A DNA stretch of 64,000 nt from Oncomelania hupensis (GCA_036898135.1 CM072512.1:20881958-20945957); one strand, 5' to 3'. Positions 1 through 12,187 are shown, counted from the first letter of the stretch. Numbers and translations: made by a program. The notes: a model not told the origin generated them from the sequence alone.

Positions 1-2015
1 ACCAACGGCGATGGGTGATGATATTATGCAGGAAGATCATAAACGTTGACGCAGAAGTACTAGACATGGACAAGGTTCACGACAAGACTTTGATCCTCTT
101 TTTAAAAAATCCGAGACCGATAATGGTACAGAATAAGAAAAACAAATTGGTTGTGGGCACGTGACGTAGGTGCAGCTATTTTATCTGGGCAGGAAACACT
201 GATCCTCGGGTGACGTAAACAGGACTGGGCATCCGCTGACCATCAGCGACTTCGTCCATTTCCTTAGCACGCAGAGCATTGAGGATGCTATGAGAAAACA
301 TTATATTATTCCATTCTTCACCTGTACCGCGGTCTAAAATACTCTGCAGTGTGTTAGTGCTACCTGTCCGGTCCTGGCTGTCAAAGATGATGAAGTGGGT
401 ATGCCATTAGCCACTAGACCTCTGACCTCTCTATTAGAATGGTCATCACTGTCTCAGGGAGGGAGGACCCTCTCCGTCTAGAAAGGTTTAGCGGTATAGG
501 TGATGCAGAAAACTACATCTCAGCACGGAGCACAACGCAGACTCCTGATAATACTTTTCACTGCTGGAACACCAGCGTTGAACCATGACCATGGTTTGAA
601 TGTCAATGTATGCAAATCCACATGGGGTTTGTTCTGTTATTTGGTTTGTGCTGCTGGTCTTAAAAATTAATTCCGCTGCTGCCGGTGTTCTAGTTCTCAG
701 AAAGCACCTGGTTAAATATTGACTTCAGATTGTAGTTTTTACATTTGGCTTGTCGTGTTCTTGACCCGTTGATGCTAATTTGAAATGTAATCTTCAGAAA
801 ACGTACGTTTTGGTTATTCCAGGCAATTTACCGTAGTCTTGATCACGTTCGGACAATATTGTGCTTAATTCACAATGGAGATGGTCGTCTTTGCAGTGGG
901 AAAGGGGATGGACACAGGCATGGGGGTTCGAGAGGTCATCTTTTGGGGGATGATTGGGCAGAAACGACAGGACGACGACGACGACAGCGACAATGGGCAG
1001 CTTGTCATCCATCTTTTTCTACCTTGTCCGCTAATGATCCCTTTCAGCAAGGGACATGCTTGTCAAATATCCATTCTCATGGCCACGGCGTCCTTCCCCT
1101 ACCACTGTTACCTTCCAGTATTTACCAGTCTTTTTTGCTCTTCTTCCTTTCTCGTTTTCTCTTCACCAAGGACATCTTCATTTCCCTCGACTTCCTTGGT
1201 CTCTGCCTGTTTCTTTTTCTCCTTCATCTTCTGTCCCGTAGCTCTAGTAGCTCTAATTATTGCCCTTCCTTTCTGACACTTGTCAGCACTTTTCTTCCCA
1301 GCTGATTTGTCATTTCTCACGACATGAAAAACGAGCACTTATAGAGCACCTGGCCATGGCCTAGGTGAGCGGCGGTAAGTTTTCAAAAGTGTTCAAAGCG
1401 ATAGCTAATTATAAATATAGCATAAGGGGAAATAATAACGAGGCGGCCGGTTGTGGCAGATGATAATAAAAGGGAGAATATCGTATGACCAATGACGATG
1501 GTTCGTGGATGTCTATAGGCTTTGCCCACGTCGGCCAAATTTGCACGTTGGACTTCGATTTCATTTTCGTCGCCATGCCAGGGTATCGGGGCGACAATGG
1601 GCTACTGGCTTAACAGCTTGCCATGGATTTCCTTGAGAAGAAAACGATAGTCTGCGCGGGATTAGTAGCACAGTCTGATAACATCGCCGCTAGATAAAAG
1701 AATGAAAATTATTGTCATTTTCTCTTCAAGATCGCTCGTAAGGAATTTCGGATTTAGGCGACGGTTGCTACGCAGAGGAAGAGAGAGGCACGCGGCGTGG
1801 TTGACGAATACCTAGGCCAGTCGACAATCTCGTTCTCCTGCGCTGGATTCTCGGCTAGCATTGTATCGTGATACTTTTTAATATGTGGCGATTGAATGGT
1901 GCGCCCCCCTACCCATCCACCTCCGCCCTTTTAAAACTTTTGTAATGGCTAACGGTTACATGGGTACGTGGGGAATTCCTTAACCAGACGAATGTAAATA
2001 TAGGCTATAATGTGT

Positions 2016-2040
2016 GACCACCACAAGTTAAGTGGTGGTC
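2016..2040. repeat. Perfect 9-bp hairpin
   Basis: GACCACCAC (2016-2024) is followed by a 7-base spacer and its exact complement GTGGTGGTC (2032-2040). No surrounding gene or element explains it. It could be a chance palindrome or the relic of a transposon end. Confidence 0.5.
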
Positions 2041-2267
2041 TGTGACTCATTTAAGAGAAGGAAGTCGAGGATAAAAAAAGGGAAAAGAAAAGTAACGGCG
2101 GCGCTTTATTACTGACATCTGGGTAAAACAAGACATGCCTCTTCTGTACTGAAGGCAATTATCGGGTGTCCAGTTTCAGGCGTAGCTAATCCACACTGCT
2201 CAAGTTTAGATTGCTAAGAGACAGTATCCATAGTGTTCTTACCCACACGCACTTGCACGCATTCACG

Positions 2268-2355
2268 CCCACACACACACGCGCGCGCACGTAGGTTGGC
2301 GCCAGAATATGCGTGCGCGCGCACACACACACACCCACACCCACACACGCACGCA
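2268..2355. repeat. CA/CG alternating purine-pyrimidine repeat
   Basis: Two arms of (CA)n with embedded (CG)n runs (around 2271-2291 and 2311-2355) surround a TTGGCGCCAG core. The alternating CG/CA sequence is of a type prone to left-handed DNA. Confidence 0.75.
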
Positions 2356-2632
2356 ACAATAAACCCACCATACAGACGTAAAATGTATTACAACATGGGA
2401 CAGAGTGGACTTTTTAGCAGACGACAGGAAACAGGACTTTGTGTAACTTCTTTGGGATCGGGAGCGAGAACGTCACAATTACTGTAGATTGTAAAACAGA
2501 CTGATTTCAGCGCGGCAAAGCGCTCCTTTGTTGTAGGGGTTGATAGCAGACAGTTTATGTGACATTAATGGACTGTCAGGGGCGGATCTGGGGGGGGTGC
2601 ACCAGGTGCACGTGCACCCCCCCACGGACGAC

Positions 2633-2766
2633 AAAAAAAAAAAAAAAAAAAAAAAGAAGAAAGAAGAGGAAGGAGAAAAAGAAGAGGAAGAAGAATATTC
2701 AGAATATCCATAATATTCATAATAATCATCATGCTAATCATCATCATCAGCAGCAGCAGCATAATG

Positions 2767-2849
<83 letters not shown>

Positions 2850-2874
2850 AAGAAGAAGAAGAAGAATACAGGAC

Positions 2875-2913
<39 letters not shown>

Positions 2914-2917
2914 GGAC

Positions 2918-2993
<76 letters not shown>

Positions 2994-3009
2994 TTAATAA
3001 TAATAATAA

Positions 3010-3068
<59 letters not shown>

Positions 3069-3163
3069 TTAATGTATTTAAAGTCTTTCCACCAAAGTGA
3101 TACAATAATAATTTGTTTAAAGTCTTTCCACCAAAGTGATACAATAATAATAATAATAATAAC

Positions 3164-3238
<75 letters not shown>
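2633..3238. repeat. Compound poly-A, (AAT)n and (AAG)n microsatellite inside the hAT element
   Basis: The order is a poly-A and polypurine run (2633-2695), (AAT)n at 2763-2820, (AAG)n at 2821-2866, (AAT)n at 2875-2911 and 2918-3009, (AAG)n at 3010-3067, then (AAT)n at 3143-3238. Two copies of a 36-bp unique segment containing CTTTCCACCAAAGTGATACA lie between the last arrays, at 3077-3112 and 3116-3151. Confidence 0.95.
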
Positions 3239-3822
3239 CGTCATTTACCCCAAAGATGCATTCTCTCCTATTTTCTTTCCCATATCAATCCCTGCCCTCT
3301 TTACGCCTCAATCTCCTGTTACCCCCACCCCCTCCCTCCTTTCTTCTTTCGTTTACTCACACTCACCAATCGGCCTACACATGTTAGACATGTAACAGCT
3401 CAACTTCAAAGAACGCCGGCCAATAATGACGTGTAACATCCGCTAAAACGTCATATGTCGCTTGCATTTTCACGTTTATGTAAGAGGTTTATTTTCAATG
3501 TAAAACATTTATTTCCTTGTGCGCTGGTACATACCAGCACAGCGCTCATTGTTGATAGAAGCTGGGACTGTCCAGCCCGTAGACTAAACAAGCACAGTGT
3601 CAATGATTAGCGCATGATGACAAGACCGGAAATTGGGCGAGAATACCTCTGCTTATTTCGTTAGTGCACCTTCCCCTTAATCCTTACACTCCTCTCACAT
3701 CACCCACACCCTACAACATTTACACGTCACAAACGTTTTGACTTTAAGCTCAGGTTCACAACCGTCGCATTTTCGTCTACGCGGAGTTTGCATCTGCTTC
3801 GTTGGTGTTCAATCTTCATCAG

Positions 3823-4336
3823 ATACACAATGCCCAAACGTGTTTTGAAGCCTCATCATTCCACAGGCACGAAGAAGTTGCATTTGTTTTTCCTGAGCTC
3901 TGATCCAAGAAGGGAAAATGGTAAGATGGTGTGAAACGTCTTGCAAGCTTCTGGGAAGCTGATCTCCCAAACATGAACGATCTGGAAGTATATAAGATGG
4001 TCTCACAAGTGGGAAGCATTCCAATGGGACTTACCAGAAACAGTCCAGGAGAGCTTAAAAGCCTGCGACCCAGACTTTTACCCCAACATTCATGCTATGC
4101 ATCGCCTGCTGTGCACACTACCGATCACAAGTGCTGAATGTGAACGAACTATTAGTGGACTACGCACACTAAAAACTTATTTGCGTTCCACTATGGGTGA
4201 AACAAGGTTGAATGGACTGGCCCTTATGCGTGTACATAAGGAGATCTGTGTTGATCCAAACGACATCGTCGACAGATTTGCCAGAAAATACAAGACGCTA
4301 ATGCCACTACAACCACAGAAGTTGGTCATGCAGTAA
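3823..4336 (+). pseudogene. hAT transposase C-terminal fragment (dimerisation domain), frameshifted
   Basis: The frame from 3976 to the stop at 4336 encodes a tryptophan-rich lead (WSHKWE, then FQWDLPE) followed by MHRLLCTLPITSAECERTIS, TYLRSTMGETRLNGLALMR and a basic tail. The LP-x-TSA-x-x-ER-x-x-S motif and the LRSTMG-x-x-RLNGLA motif are hallmarks of the hAT-family dimerisation domain, close to ZMYM1/THAP12-like transposases. Just upstream the reading frame shifts: DLEVYK is in a different frame from WSHKWE, consistent with one extra base near 3993. There are stops before 3976. The catalytic core and zinc-finger parts are missing, so the copy is inactive. Confidence 0.8.
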
Positions 4337-5159
4337 GTCCTTTTCAGGTAAAAGCTTTGTGTCATTTTCTTAAAATGTATATTTACAGCAGTTATAGCAA
4401 CAGCTTGATCTAAGTACAATTGGGTAGCAATTCAACAACAAAAGAAAGTGTAGCACATGTATGTCAGGGCGTTTTGCCCATAAACTGTTGTTTTGAAAGA
4501 ATAACTGTTCTTTGCTATGTGCTATGAATCTGACAAAAACTTCTCTCTATCCCCCCCCCCCCCCCCCAAAAAAAAAAATGTGCACCCTCCCGCGTGAACC
4601 TGCTGATCCGCCCCTGGGACTGCATGCGCAGAAAAAGAAACCGGGGTTGAAAGTAGTTTTCCCCTCACTAGAGTTCTGTTCCGTCAACGGTGTTAGGAGA
4701 AGAAATCGTAGCGCGGCGGTGCGATATAGTCTTTTTACCGGGGTTGAAATGTTGGTTGAGTCATTGAGATCTGTATACACCGTAAACAGATATTTTCAGT
4801 CTGCGCGAAATCCAGGACGGATATAGGGGGAAAGTAGCGGGAGGTGGGGGGGGGGGAGGAAGAAGGAGGGGTGTTTTTTTAAAATACCAATGCGTTTTTT
4901 TTATTTTTATTTTTTAAAATATTGAGTCGTTTTGTACCGTGCATGAAATTTACGACGGAATGGTTTGTCTATTGAAAGCGATACTTGCTAAGCACCTCTT
5001 TTAATAGCTGTGGGAAACATGAACCCTTTTCTTCCTTTAATGGCGTGAAATCTTAAAGGCATTAACTTAACGTTGTGTTTGGAGATCAGAATTGAAATGT
5101 GCGGCATAGTCATAGCTATAGACTGACGGACGACTTTCACTCCATATCTATTATTTATT

Positions 5160-5583
5160 TAATCGTTCCTATATAGCGCTTTTCCAGCTCAAGAGCTGCT
5201 CAAGGCGCTGGCCGATACAGGATCTAACTCAAGCCGCCCGAGACGCCCACCCGCAGCCTTTGGGCGCATGGTCTGACGCCCGGACAACTGAGCACAATCC
5301 TGGGCAGCCAGGGATGGGGGAGAAGGACCTAGGTGCATGCTGGGTGTTTTCTTGTCACCGGCATTCACCCGTCTAGGACATGAGCGTCAGGATCTTTAAA
5401 GTCCGTTATGATGGAATGTATGCGACACAGACTAGACCTCGGTTTATACTCTCATCCGAAGGAGTAGGAAAACAGGAGTAAAGTGTCTTTCCCAGGGAAA
5501 CAACACAATGGCCCGGCCAGGGCTCGAACCCGGGACCTTCCGATCCACAAGCCGAAGCACTATCATTAGACCACAGTGCCTCC
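5160..5583 (-). mobile_element. tRNA-derived SINE, near full length (family A)
   Basis: Read on the minus strand, the right end is a tRNA-like head: an A-box (TGTGGTCTAATGATAGTGC) near 5558-5576 and a B-box (CGGGTTCGAGCC) near 5520-5531. A body of about 250 bases follows. The conserved 3' end, GCGCCTTGAGCAGCTCTTGAGCTGGAAAAGCGCTATATAGGAAC, lies near 5166-5209 (given here as its minus-strand motif; key parts are the paired AGCGC blocks). Related copies are at 11812-12165, 19892-20145 and 55375-55466. Confidence 0.82.
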
Positions 5584-5693
5584 TACCTATGCAACTGTAC
5601 ATTGTTATGCAGACAGACTAACGTTATTGGAAGTCTGTACTTACTGCGCACGTACTTTTTCTGTCTGTTCTTCTATTTGTTCTGGTACAAATA

Positions 5694-5694
5694 G

Positions 5695-5741
<47 letters not shown>

Positions 5742-5842
5742 CTTCTTCTTCTTCTTCTTCTTCTTCTTCTTCTTCTTCTTCTTCTTCTTCTTCTTCTTCT
5801 TCTTCTTCTTCTTCTTCTTCTTCTTCTTCTTCTTCTTCTTCT
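5694..5842. repeat. (GTT)n joined to (CTT)n microsatellite
   Basis: About 16 GTT units (5694-5740) change abruptly to about 34 TTC units (5741-5842) with no spacer. Confidence 0.95.
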
Positions 5843-7780
5843 GCCCGCTCTCCTTTTCTCTATCTCCTCTTTTTCCTCTGTCTCGATTTAACACGAACTA
5901 CGAATTTTCTTTTAGTCTAAAGTCACCAGATTGTATATAATTAATATTTGAGTAAAGTTGAGTATATTTTCTTTCATAGGGATGAATTTCTATTTTAAGA
6001 AGAAACAGATTTTTGTCCCCCGAAAACATCGTTAAGGATGGCAGACCAATAACTAAAAGACAAAGCAGCCCCCCCCTCTCCCCTCTACCCTGTTACCCTT
6101 GTATATTAACTAGTTACATGAAAATCCCGCAGTTTCTAAGATTTGTGCGTTCTGACGGTTGCAGATCTAGACTACTAAGAATAAGGTACAAGAGCAGTTT
6201 TCTTCTGTATACCATAAGCGTTATAAGTATTTTCTTGACACACGGTTTTCTTAAAACAGGTCCGCAGTTTCAGAGGTCTGAGCATTCTGAGGGTCGTAAG
6301 AGACCTCCTGGTATTTTCAATTTTCTTCCACAGTAATGGAAACAGCTCTCACACAGGCCTGACAGACACGACTAGCTAGATATGTCAAAAGGATGAAAAC
6401 TGCAAAAAAAAACCTATGATGGTGATAGCGATGGTAGTGCTCATGAAAGGATGAAGTAGAGAGAAAGAAGAAACAGTTAGTAATGGGGATAGAGTTGTAC
6501 TAGCAGCCATATAAGTTTGACTCTCCGGATAGGTCAGGAAAAACAAGGAATGATGGTGGAGATTTTTATCTAGTATACATGAAAACAAACCAAGAAAGGA
6601 GTGGTGGTAGTACTTGCTTAGTAACACAATTAATGAATTTGAAATACGGAAGTGAAATTAAGGAAATTATAGGACAGACATCATAACGTGAGTGAGTGAG
6701 CCGGTTGGGACTAAATGGGTGTGATTTCAAAGAAAGAGGGTTAAGATGACTGTATATAAAAAATGGTGGGTAAGAATATAAAGAAGAGAAGGACGTGATT
6801 AAGATGGAGTGCAAATGAAGAAGGATGCGGTTGGGGTCCTATAGTTTTCGGTGTAAGAAAAACCATAGAAGCTCCGTACCTCTCTTCACTTTCTCCCTTT
6901 CTCTCACACAGTTTTCAATAGAGTGCCACCCGCAAGACAAAGGTAAAATATATCTTTACGTGGAATCGACAATGAAGAGACAAGATATTGGTAAAGGTAT
7001 AGGCGGGTACCTGGTTCTGAGGGTGAGAGATAGACCGGATGAATGTGTGCGTGCGCGGAGAGAGAGAGAGAAGGAGAGAGAGCGTTTATTATTATATTGA
7101 GGAGTGGGAATGATGGTGGTGTTAAGTCTGTAAGAATCCTAGCTTAAATGTGAAAGTTTGGACTTGAAGGTTGAGGGAGAGAGTATGATAACCTACCGCA
7201 ATGAAGTCACCAGGCAGTAGTATATCGCTAGTAACGTGTTTTTTAGAATCACAGAAACGAAAGAGCAGAGGTCTTTAGTCTTGCTCAGGTTAAGTCGATT
7301 TTTATCTGTGTAGGACAAAAAAAATGGTAATGACAGAAAGAGTTTTCTTAAGTTAGTGGCAACGGGCACCTCCTCACCTCTCACCCTTTATCCAGTAAAC
7401 CCTGGATCTACAGCCTGACAAACTGTTGGGTTTGGTTCTCGTTTCTAGTGTGGGAAATTTGTCCAGATCATTTGGATGGGTTGGTTTGACTGGGATAAAA
7501 CCGTTTGCAGCCTAGTTTTCTCATCAGGCGTATAGTGTTCGCTCGCATGGTGGGTTTTTGATTGAAGACGCCTGATCATTTTTGTTAGTCTTGGCATCCG
7601 TGGGTAACGCAACGCTTTCTGCTCACTGCTGCCAGAGAATTGAGCAAGTAAGACAGAAAGAGGGAAAATGGATCAAGAAAGGAAGAACAGAAAAAAAAGG
7701 AATCCGAAGAATTTTGGTAGTAAAGGAATAGAGAAAAAATATAAAAGTTTAAAAAATCAGTTCTTTGATTAAAAAAGCAG

Positions 7781-7847
7781 TGGTCCTGATTTGGCTCGGG
7801 AGAGTCCGCTGGACCTAAAGCAATTATCATGTAATGTAATGTAATTA
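7781..7847 (+). mobile_element. 3' end fragment of the 0.6-kb retroposon family (family R)
   Basis: TCCTGATTTGGCTCGG(G)AGAGTCCGCTGGACCTAAAGCAA matches the 3' ends at about 28900-28945, 30438-30480 and 32545-32590, followed by a (TGTAA)n tail like that of the 29919-30501 copy. Only the last 67 bases are present, so the copy is 5'-truncated. Confidence 0.75.
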
Positions 7848-8008
7848 AAAAAGCAATAGCCACACACCATCCCATTTTAGAGCTATGCAGCAACTGCAAC
7901 GTAATTATTGTGCACTGCAAATCACTAACACAGGCAGATTAAGCATTTATGTTCTTAGTTTTGTTTGCTGCCATTGCAAGAGAAGAAGGTGACATAAAGA
8001 AGTTGAAT

Positions 8009-8108
<100 letters not shown>

Positions 8109-8625
8109 GAGTTACTTAAAAAATACAATTAGAAGAATCCGCTCTTCTGGAAATGTGAACTTATTCGAATGAGATAATAAGAGATATTCTATAGAAATCA
8201 AAGGATAATAGCCACGAGTGATCTACCACATCCCACTCCCTCCCTCCCTCTTTCCCTCCCTCTCTCCCAGCTGTGAAGTAATGCAGTTAGCAGAACATGA
8301 CCCACACACAAAGGAGGCAGGCTCTCTAAAAACTAAACAATGAAAAAATGGAGTGCGCGGAAAGCCAGACCCCGAAGCAGAACAAACTTTCAGGTAAACG
8401 AAAGTAAACAGTTTGCGGAAAACAAGAGGGGGAAAAGAAGAGTCTAGAACCACACACACCAAAGAAACGGCATGCAAAAACAAAACAGTTTACAAAAAGA
8501 CAACAATTGCTTCAAATGGAAAACGAATACACTCTTCTCTTGTAACTTGAAACAAGGAAAGAAAACAGGAAAAAATAAGGCAAGAATAGAGCTTTCTTGT
8601 TCTTGTTCTTCTTTCTTCTTTCTAC

Positions 8626-8693
8626 TTTCTTCTTCTTCTTCTTCTTCTTCTTCTTCTTCTTCTTCTTCTTCTTCTTCTTCTTCTTCTTCTTCT

Positions 8694-8762
<69 letters not shown>

Positions 8763-8875
8763 TTCTTCTTCTTCTTCTTCTTCTTCTTCTTCTTCTTCTT
8801 CTTCTTCTTCTTCTTCTTCTTCTTCTTCTTCTTCTTCTTCTTCTTCTTCTTCTTCTTCTTCTTCTTCTTCTTCTT
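8626..8875. repeat. (TTC)n-(TTTC)n-(TTC)n compound microsatellite, about 250 bp
   Basis: TTC units to about 8693, then about 16 TTTC units to 8760, then TTC units to 8873. This is a pure polypyrimidine tract on the sense strand of the receptor gene, of a type able to form triplex DNA. Confidence 0.97.
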
Positions 8876-9124
8876 TATTTACAGAAATTATCAGACCAAA
8901 AAGTATGTATCTGTCGGTCTGTTCTTGTTCCTTGTTCATGTTCTTCTTCACCTCCTTCTTCTCTTTTTCTTCATTCTAAACCACTTTCTTCTTATTATTC
9001 TCCTACTCATACTCCACCCTTCCTCTTCAATTTTTTTTGTTCTGTACCCAATTCCGCAGGTGTATGCCAGTCCAGTATAATCCTGCGTACTTAGACTACA
9101 ATTATCTTAGAGCTGACTTTTAAG

Positions 9125-9377
9125 TCGGACCTCTCACCAGCAGATCTCTCCGTCCAGTCCCGTCATAATTATCTGTCAAGGCTGGCGCAGCGCTACGCAG
9201 AACCAGACATTCGTGGTTATGTTGACTAAAACTCACAATGAAAATGGTCAGTTTAATAGTGGTACAGGTGAACGCACTGACAGAGCTCAACTGTGTAGGG
9301 AACCAGCGCTTTGAGCATCTCTTTAGCTGGACAAAGCGCTATATGAGAATAATTAAATAAATAAATAAATGAATAAG

Positions 9378-9420
<43 letters not shown>
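9125..9420 (+). mobile_element. SINE-like repeat with (AAAT)n tail
   Basis: The 3' part (9302-9346) reads CCAGCGCTTTGAGCATCTCT, then TAGCTGGACAAAGCGCTATA, a diverged version of the family A SINE 3' domain. It is followed by a 70-base (AAAT)n tail (about 9350-9420). The sequence from about 9125 to 9300 is probably the SINE body, but I could not match it to another copy in the window. Confidence 0.55.
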
Positions 9421-9421
<1 letters not shown>

Positions 9422-9704
9422 CTGAAACCTTAGGGCATTGACTGGATCTGTTGTTTCTTGTTACTGGATCATTATCGTCTGTCATTTTCCCGTATCGTCC
9501 CCAAGTCTTTGTTATGTTGTATGTACCGAAGGTTGAGGAATGTAGCTTTTGTTGCGAATTTTCAGTTACCAGCTTCTAGAAACTACTTTTCGCGCAATGG
9601 GCAGTACAGTCTTGGCGTAAAGGTCAGAGCTGAAGTGGATCCAACTAAAATTCAGCTTTATACGGCGTGCATTGGGTCTAGTTTTAGGCTTACTTTCATT
9701 GATC

Positions 9705-9752
9705 TCTTCTTCTTCTTCTTCTTCTTCTTCTTCTTCTTCTTCTTCTTCTTCT
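9705..9752. repeat. (TTC)n microsatellite
   Basis: About 15 TTC units. Confidence 0.95.
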
Positions 9753-10474
9753 GTGTACATTTGAGCAGTATGTAGGCTTACACTGCTTCGTGAGTGCTTT
9801 CACGAAATACAGGGTATGTCCATTTCTATATTTAACGTCTCCGCAGACTACCTGTGCCAGGCCGGAAGGGATGAGAGTAGATGGGGGTTTGGGAAACTTT
9901 CATTGTTCTCCGAGGATGTGATGTTCAAGAGCAGAGGAAGAAGCCTATAGTTGGTTTGAAATACAAAGGATACGCTCACTTTCCTCAAAAGATGTAACAA
10001 CATTGATGTGTGATGGAAGAATACAAAACAGACGGATTGGGACTAGATAGATAGAACCAAAACGTTCACTTTTCACAAAGGAAGAAATCTTGAACAGTGG
10101 ATGGAGGGAGGGGAAGGGGGTGAAGAAAAGAAAGGGTTACGGGTGAAGATTTGACTTTAAATGGAAGAATTAAAAATAAGGAGAGTCGTTGGTTTTCGGA
10201 TGGTAAATGACTTTTTGGTAGAACTAACGACAGAATATGGGCCCGAGGAGAAGGTTGGTGTTTGGATGAATACATAGTTGTGACAGGAGAAGAACCCATG
10301 AGAGAATGTTATTATAGTGGATGACAAAGGTAAAAGAGATTAGTTTGGGCTGGTAGAAATAAATGGGCGAGTAAACCAACAAAGTGTAGGGAAAAATAGA
10401 AGAAAGACAGAGATGCCTTTTGCTTGCTCCGTTCAGCCTCATCTCATGAGGAATTTGACTTCGCCTCGTTCCAG

Positions 10475-10661
10475 GTCTACTGGCTGAAAGACAACAAGGA
10501 GCTGAACGTGCGGGAGGAGGTGAACTACATCATCTCCAGCGAGGGCAGCCTTATCATCAGCCAGGCCAGGCTGCAGGACACCGGCAACTACACCTGCGGC
10601 GCCAGGAACCTAGCAGCAGCCCAGGGCAAGACCTCCGACTCCGCCAGCTTGGTTGTCTACC
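10475..10661 (+). CDS. unc5: UNC5 netrin receptor, Ig-domain exon (partial gene)
   Basis: The exon encodes about 62 residues of a C2-type immunoglobulin domain: a VYWLKD strand-C tryptophan, then EGSLIISQARLQDTGNYTC with the canonical D-x-G-x-Y-x-C strand-F motif, then the closing G strand ending VVY. UNC5 receptors carry two Ig domains followed by two TSP1 modules; the ARLxDTxNYTCxARN pattern is typical of the second Ig of this family, and the next exon is a TSP1 module. The acceptor is TTCCAG at 10469-10474 and the donor is C|GTGAGT. The exon enters in phase 0 and leaves in phase 1. The first cysteine of this Ig domain and all of Ig1 must lie in upstream exons outside the window. NYT within the F strand is a potential N-glycosylation site. 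The exon is strikingly GC-rich against AT-rich introns. In the family, Ig domains contribute to netrin binding at the cell surface; that role is inferred here. Confidence 0.9.
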
Positions 10662-11811
10662 GTGAGTATCGCCTTTAATTTACGGCAGCTGTAGTATTAT
10701 TGTAGTATGTATCATTAACAATGACAGTTTTATATATTGGTGGTGTGCATATTTAAAAGAGTCCACTTTGTTTCATTTTCGTCCAAACACTTTTCATTAT
10801 GACATGAAAATTGAACTATGAGCCAAGTTCACATACACAGCTACAAGAATATACAATAATTTTATTTATTTAACTGTAAAAAGGTACCTCTCTCTCTTAA
10901 GAACATAGAAGGGTAAAAGCAGGGAGGAGTCCTGCAACGCCTTCACGAGACTGGCCTTGAGAAAAGCGAAGTTGAGGTTACAACAGGGAAACCTATAGTT
11001 TTTTCAGTTTTCAACGTGAGCTTTGTTTCATGCGACTTAGCAGAAAACTTGCCCAGTCGGGTTTGAAAATGTTTTGAAGCAAGGCTGAAATAAGTTCTAC
11101 CTTTCTTTGATGCATCCCTTAGAAACAATTAGCTGCATCGCCGCTGCTGCCATGCATAGTACTACTATTACTACCTTGACACGTATTCGCTACGTATCTA
11201 TTGTATTTATCTGTAGTCCACGCAATCGGCGTTCTCGCGCTAAAAGCAGATGTTCATTTGCATGATGCTAAGCCATCATGTCCAGCCAGCTATAGCTATA
11301 ATGCATTGTTAGTTTAGGGGCAGGTGATCGGAACAAAAGAGAAGAGAACACACGATGGAAATGACAGCAATGACACGATGACAAATGGGAAGATTAACCG
11401 GAAGGTGGATGTAATAATCGGCGCTTTACTGTAATATTGCGGAAGATTAATTTTGATAATGTTAATAGTGACGTGTGATTTTATTAACTGTATAGCGTCA
11501 CCTTTCAAAACTTCGCCCATTCTTGTCAAATCTACACCTCAGACCTCAAGCTTACTTAGACCGTTAAGGTAGATTTTAGTGTTTTGTAAACATTCAAGCA
11601 GAGAATAGTATTACCTTTGTACAAGAGTTAATCATTCATTATTATTGCATTCACATACAGTTCGTCGAATCAAGCGTGTTAACAGATAATCAAAACAGAA
11701 AAGGATTTGTAGACTGACCTCTTGAAAGTAAGAGTTGAGAGTAATTAGAAAGTAATAGTAATATAGCTTATTTATAATAGTAATAATAATAAAACTATTA
11801 CTACTAATACT

Positions 11812-12165
11812 ACTACTGTGGTCTAATGGTAGTGCTTCGGCTTGTGGATCTGAAGGTCCCGGGTTCCTTCGGATGAGAGTATAAACCGAGGTCTAGTCTG
11901 TGTCGCATACATTCCATCATAACGGACTTTAAAGATCCTGATGCTCATGTCCTAGACGGGCGAGTGCCGGTAACAAGAACACACCCAGCATGCACTTGGT
12001 CTTTCTCCCCCATCCTTGGCTGCCCAGGATTGTGCTCAGTTGTCCGGGCGTCAGACCATGCGCCCAAAGGCTGCGGGTGGGCGTCTCGGGCGGCTTGAGT
12101 TAGATCCTGTATCGGCCAGCGCCTTGAGCAGCTCTTGAGCTGGAAAAGCGCTATATAAGAACGAT
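11812..12165 (+). mobile_element. tRNA-derived SINE (family A), internally deleted, plus strand
   Basis: The head CTGTGGTCTAATGGTAGTGC (A-box) and AAGGTCCCGGGTTC (B-box) starts the copy. Compared with the 5160-5583 copy, about 70 bases directly after the B-box are missing: the sequence jumps from GGGTTC to CTTCGGATGAGAG. The 3' domain with paired AGCGC blocks ends at about 12165. The insertion is flanked on both sides by CTA-rich sequence. Confidence 0.8.
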
Positions 12166-12187
12166 CAAATAAAATACTAAAACTAAA

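Larger units (their letters stand above)
2577..4616 (+). mobile_element. Decayed hAT-family DNA transposon with terminal inverted repeats
   Basis: The left end reads CAGGGGCGGATC (2577-2588) and the right end reads GATCCGCCCCTG (4605-4616), a perfect 12-bp inverted pair of the CAGGGG type common in hAT elements. Similarity continues inward (GTGCACC-type motifs at 2597-2620 and 4581-4590). Flanks GGACTGT (2570-2576) and GGACTGC (4617-4623) look like a slightly diverged target-site duplication; hAT duplications are normally 8 bp. Inside, near the right end, is a broken transposase C-terminus (about 3823-4336). The left third is taken up by about 600 bases of expanded microsatellite. The element is about 2.0 kb, too short for a complete autonomous copy. 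Confidence 0.78.

Noticed and set aside
859..1305. A 148-residue open frame near the window start
   Set aside because: Low-complexity pyrimidine-rich translation (Phe/Leu/Ser) with competing frames; no family pattern.
2565..3244. Long open frames of poly-Asn, poly-Lys, poly-Ile and poly-Leu
   Set aside because: They are six-frame translations of AAT/AAG microsatellites, with no unique coding sequence or codon bias.
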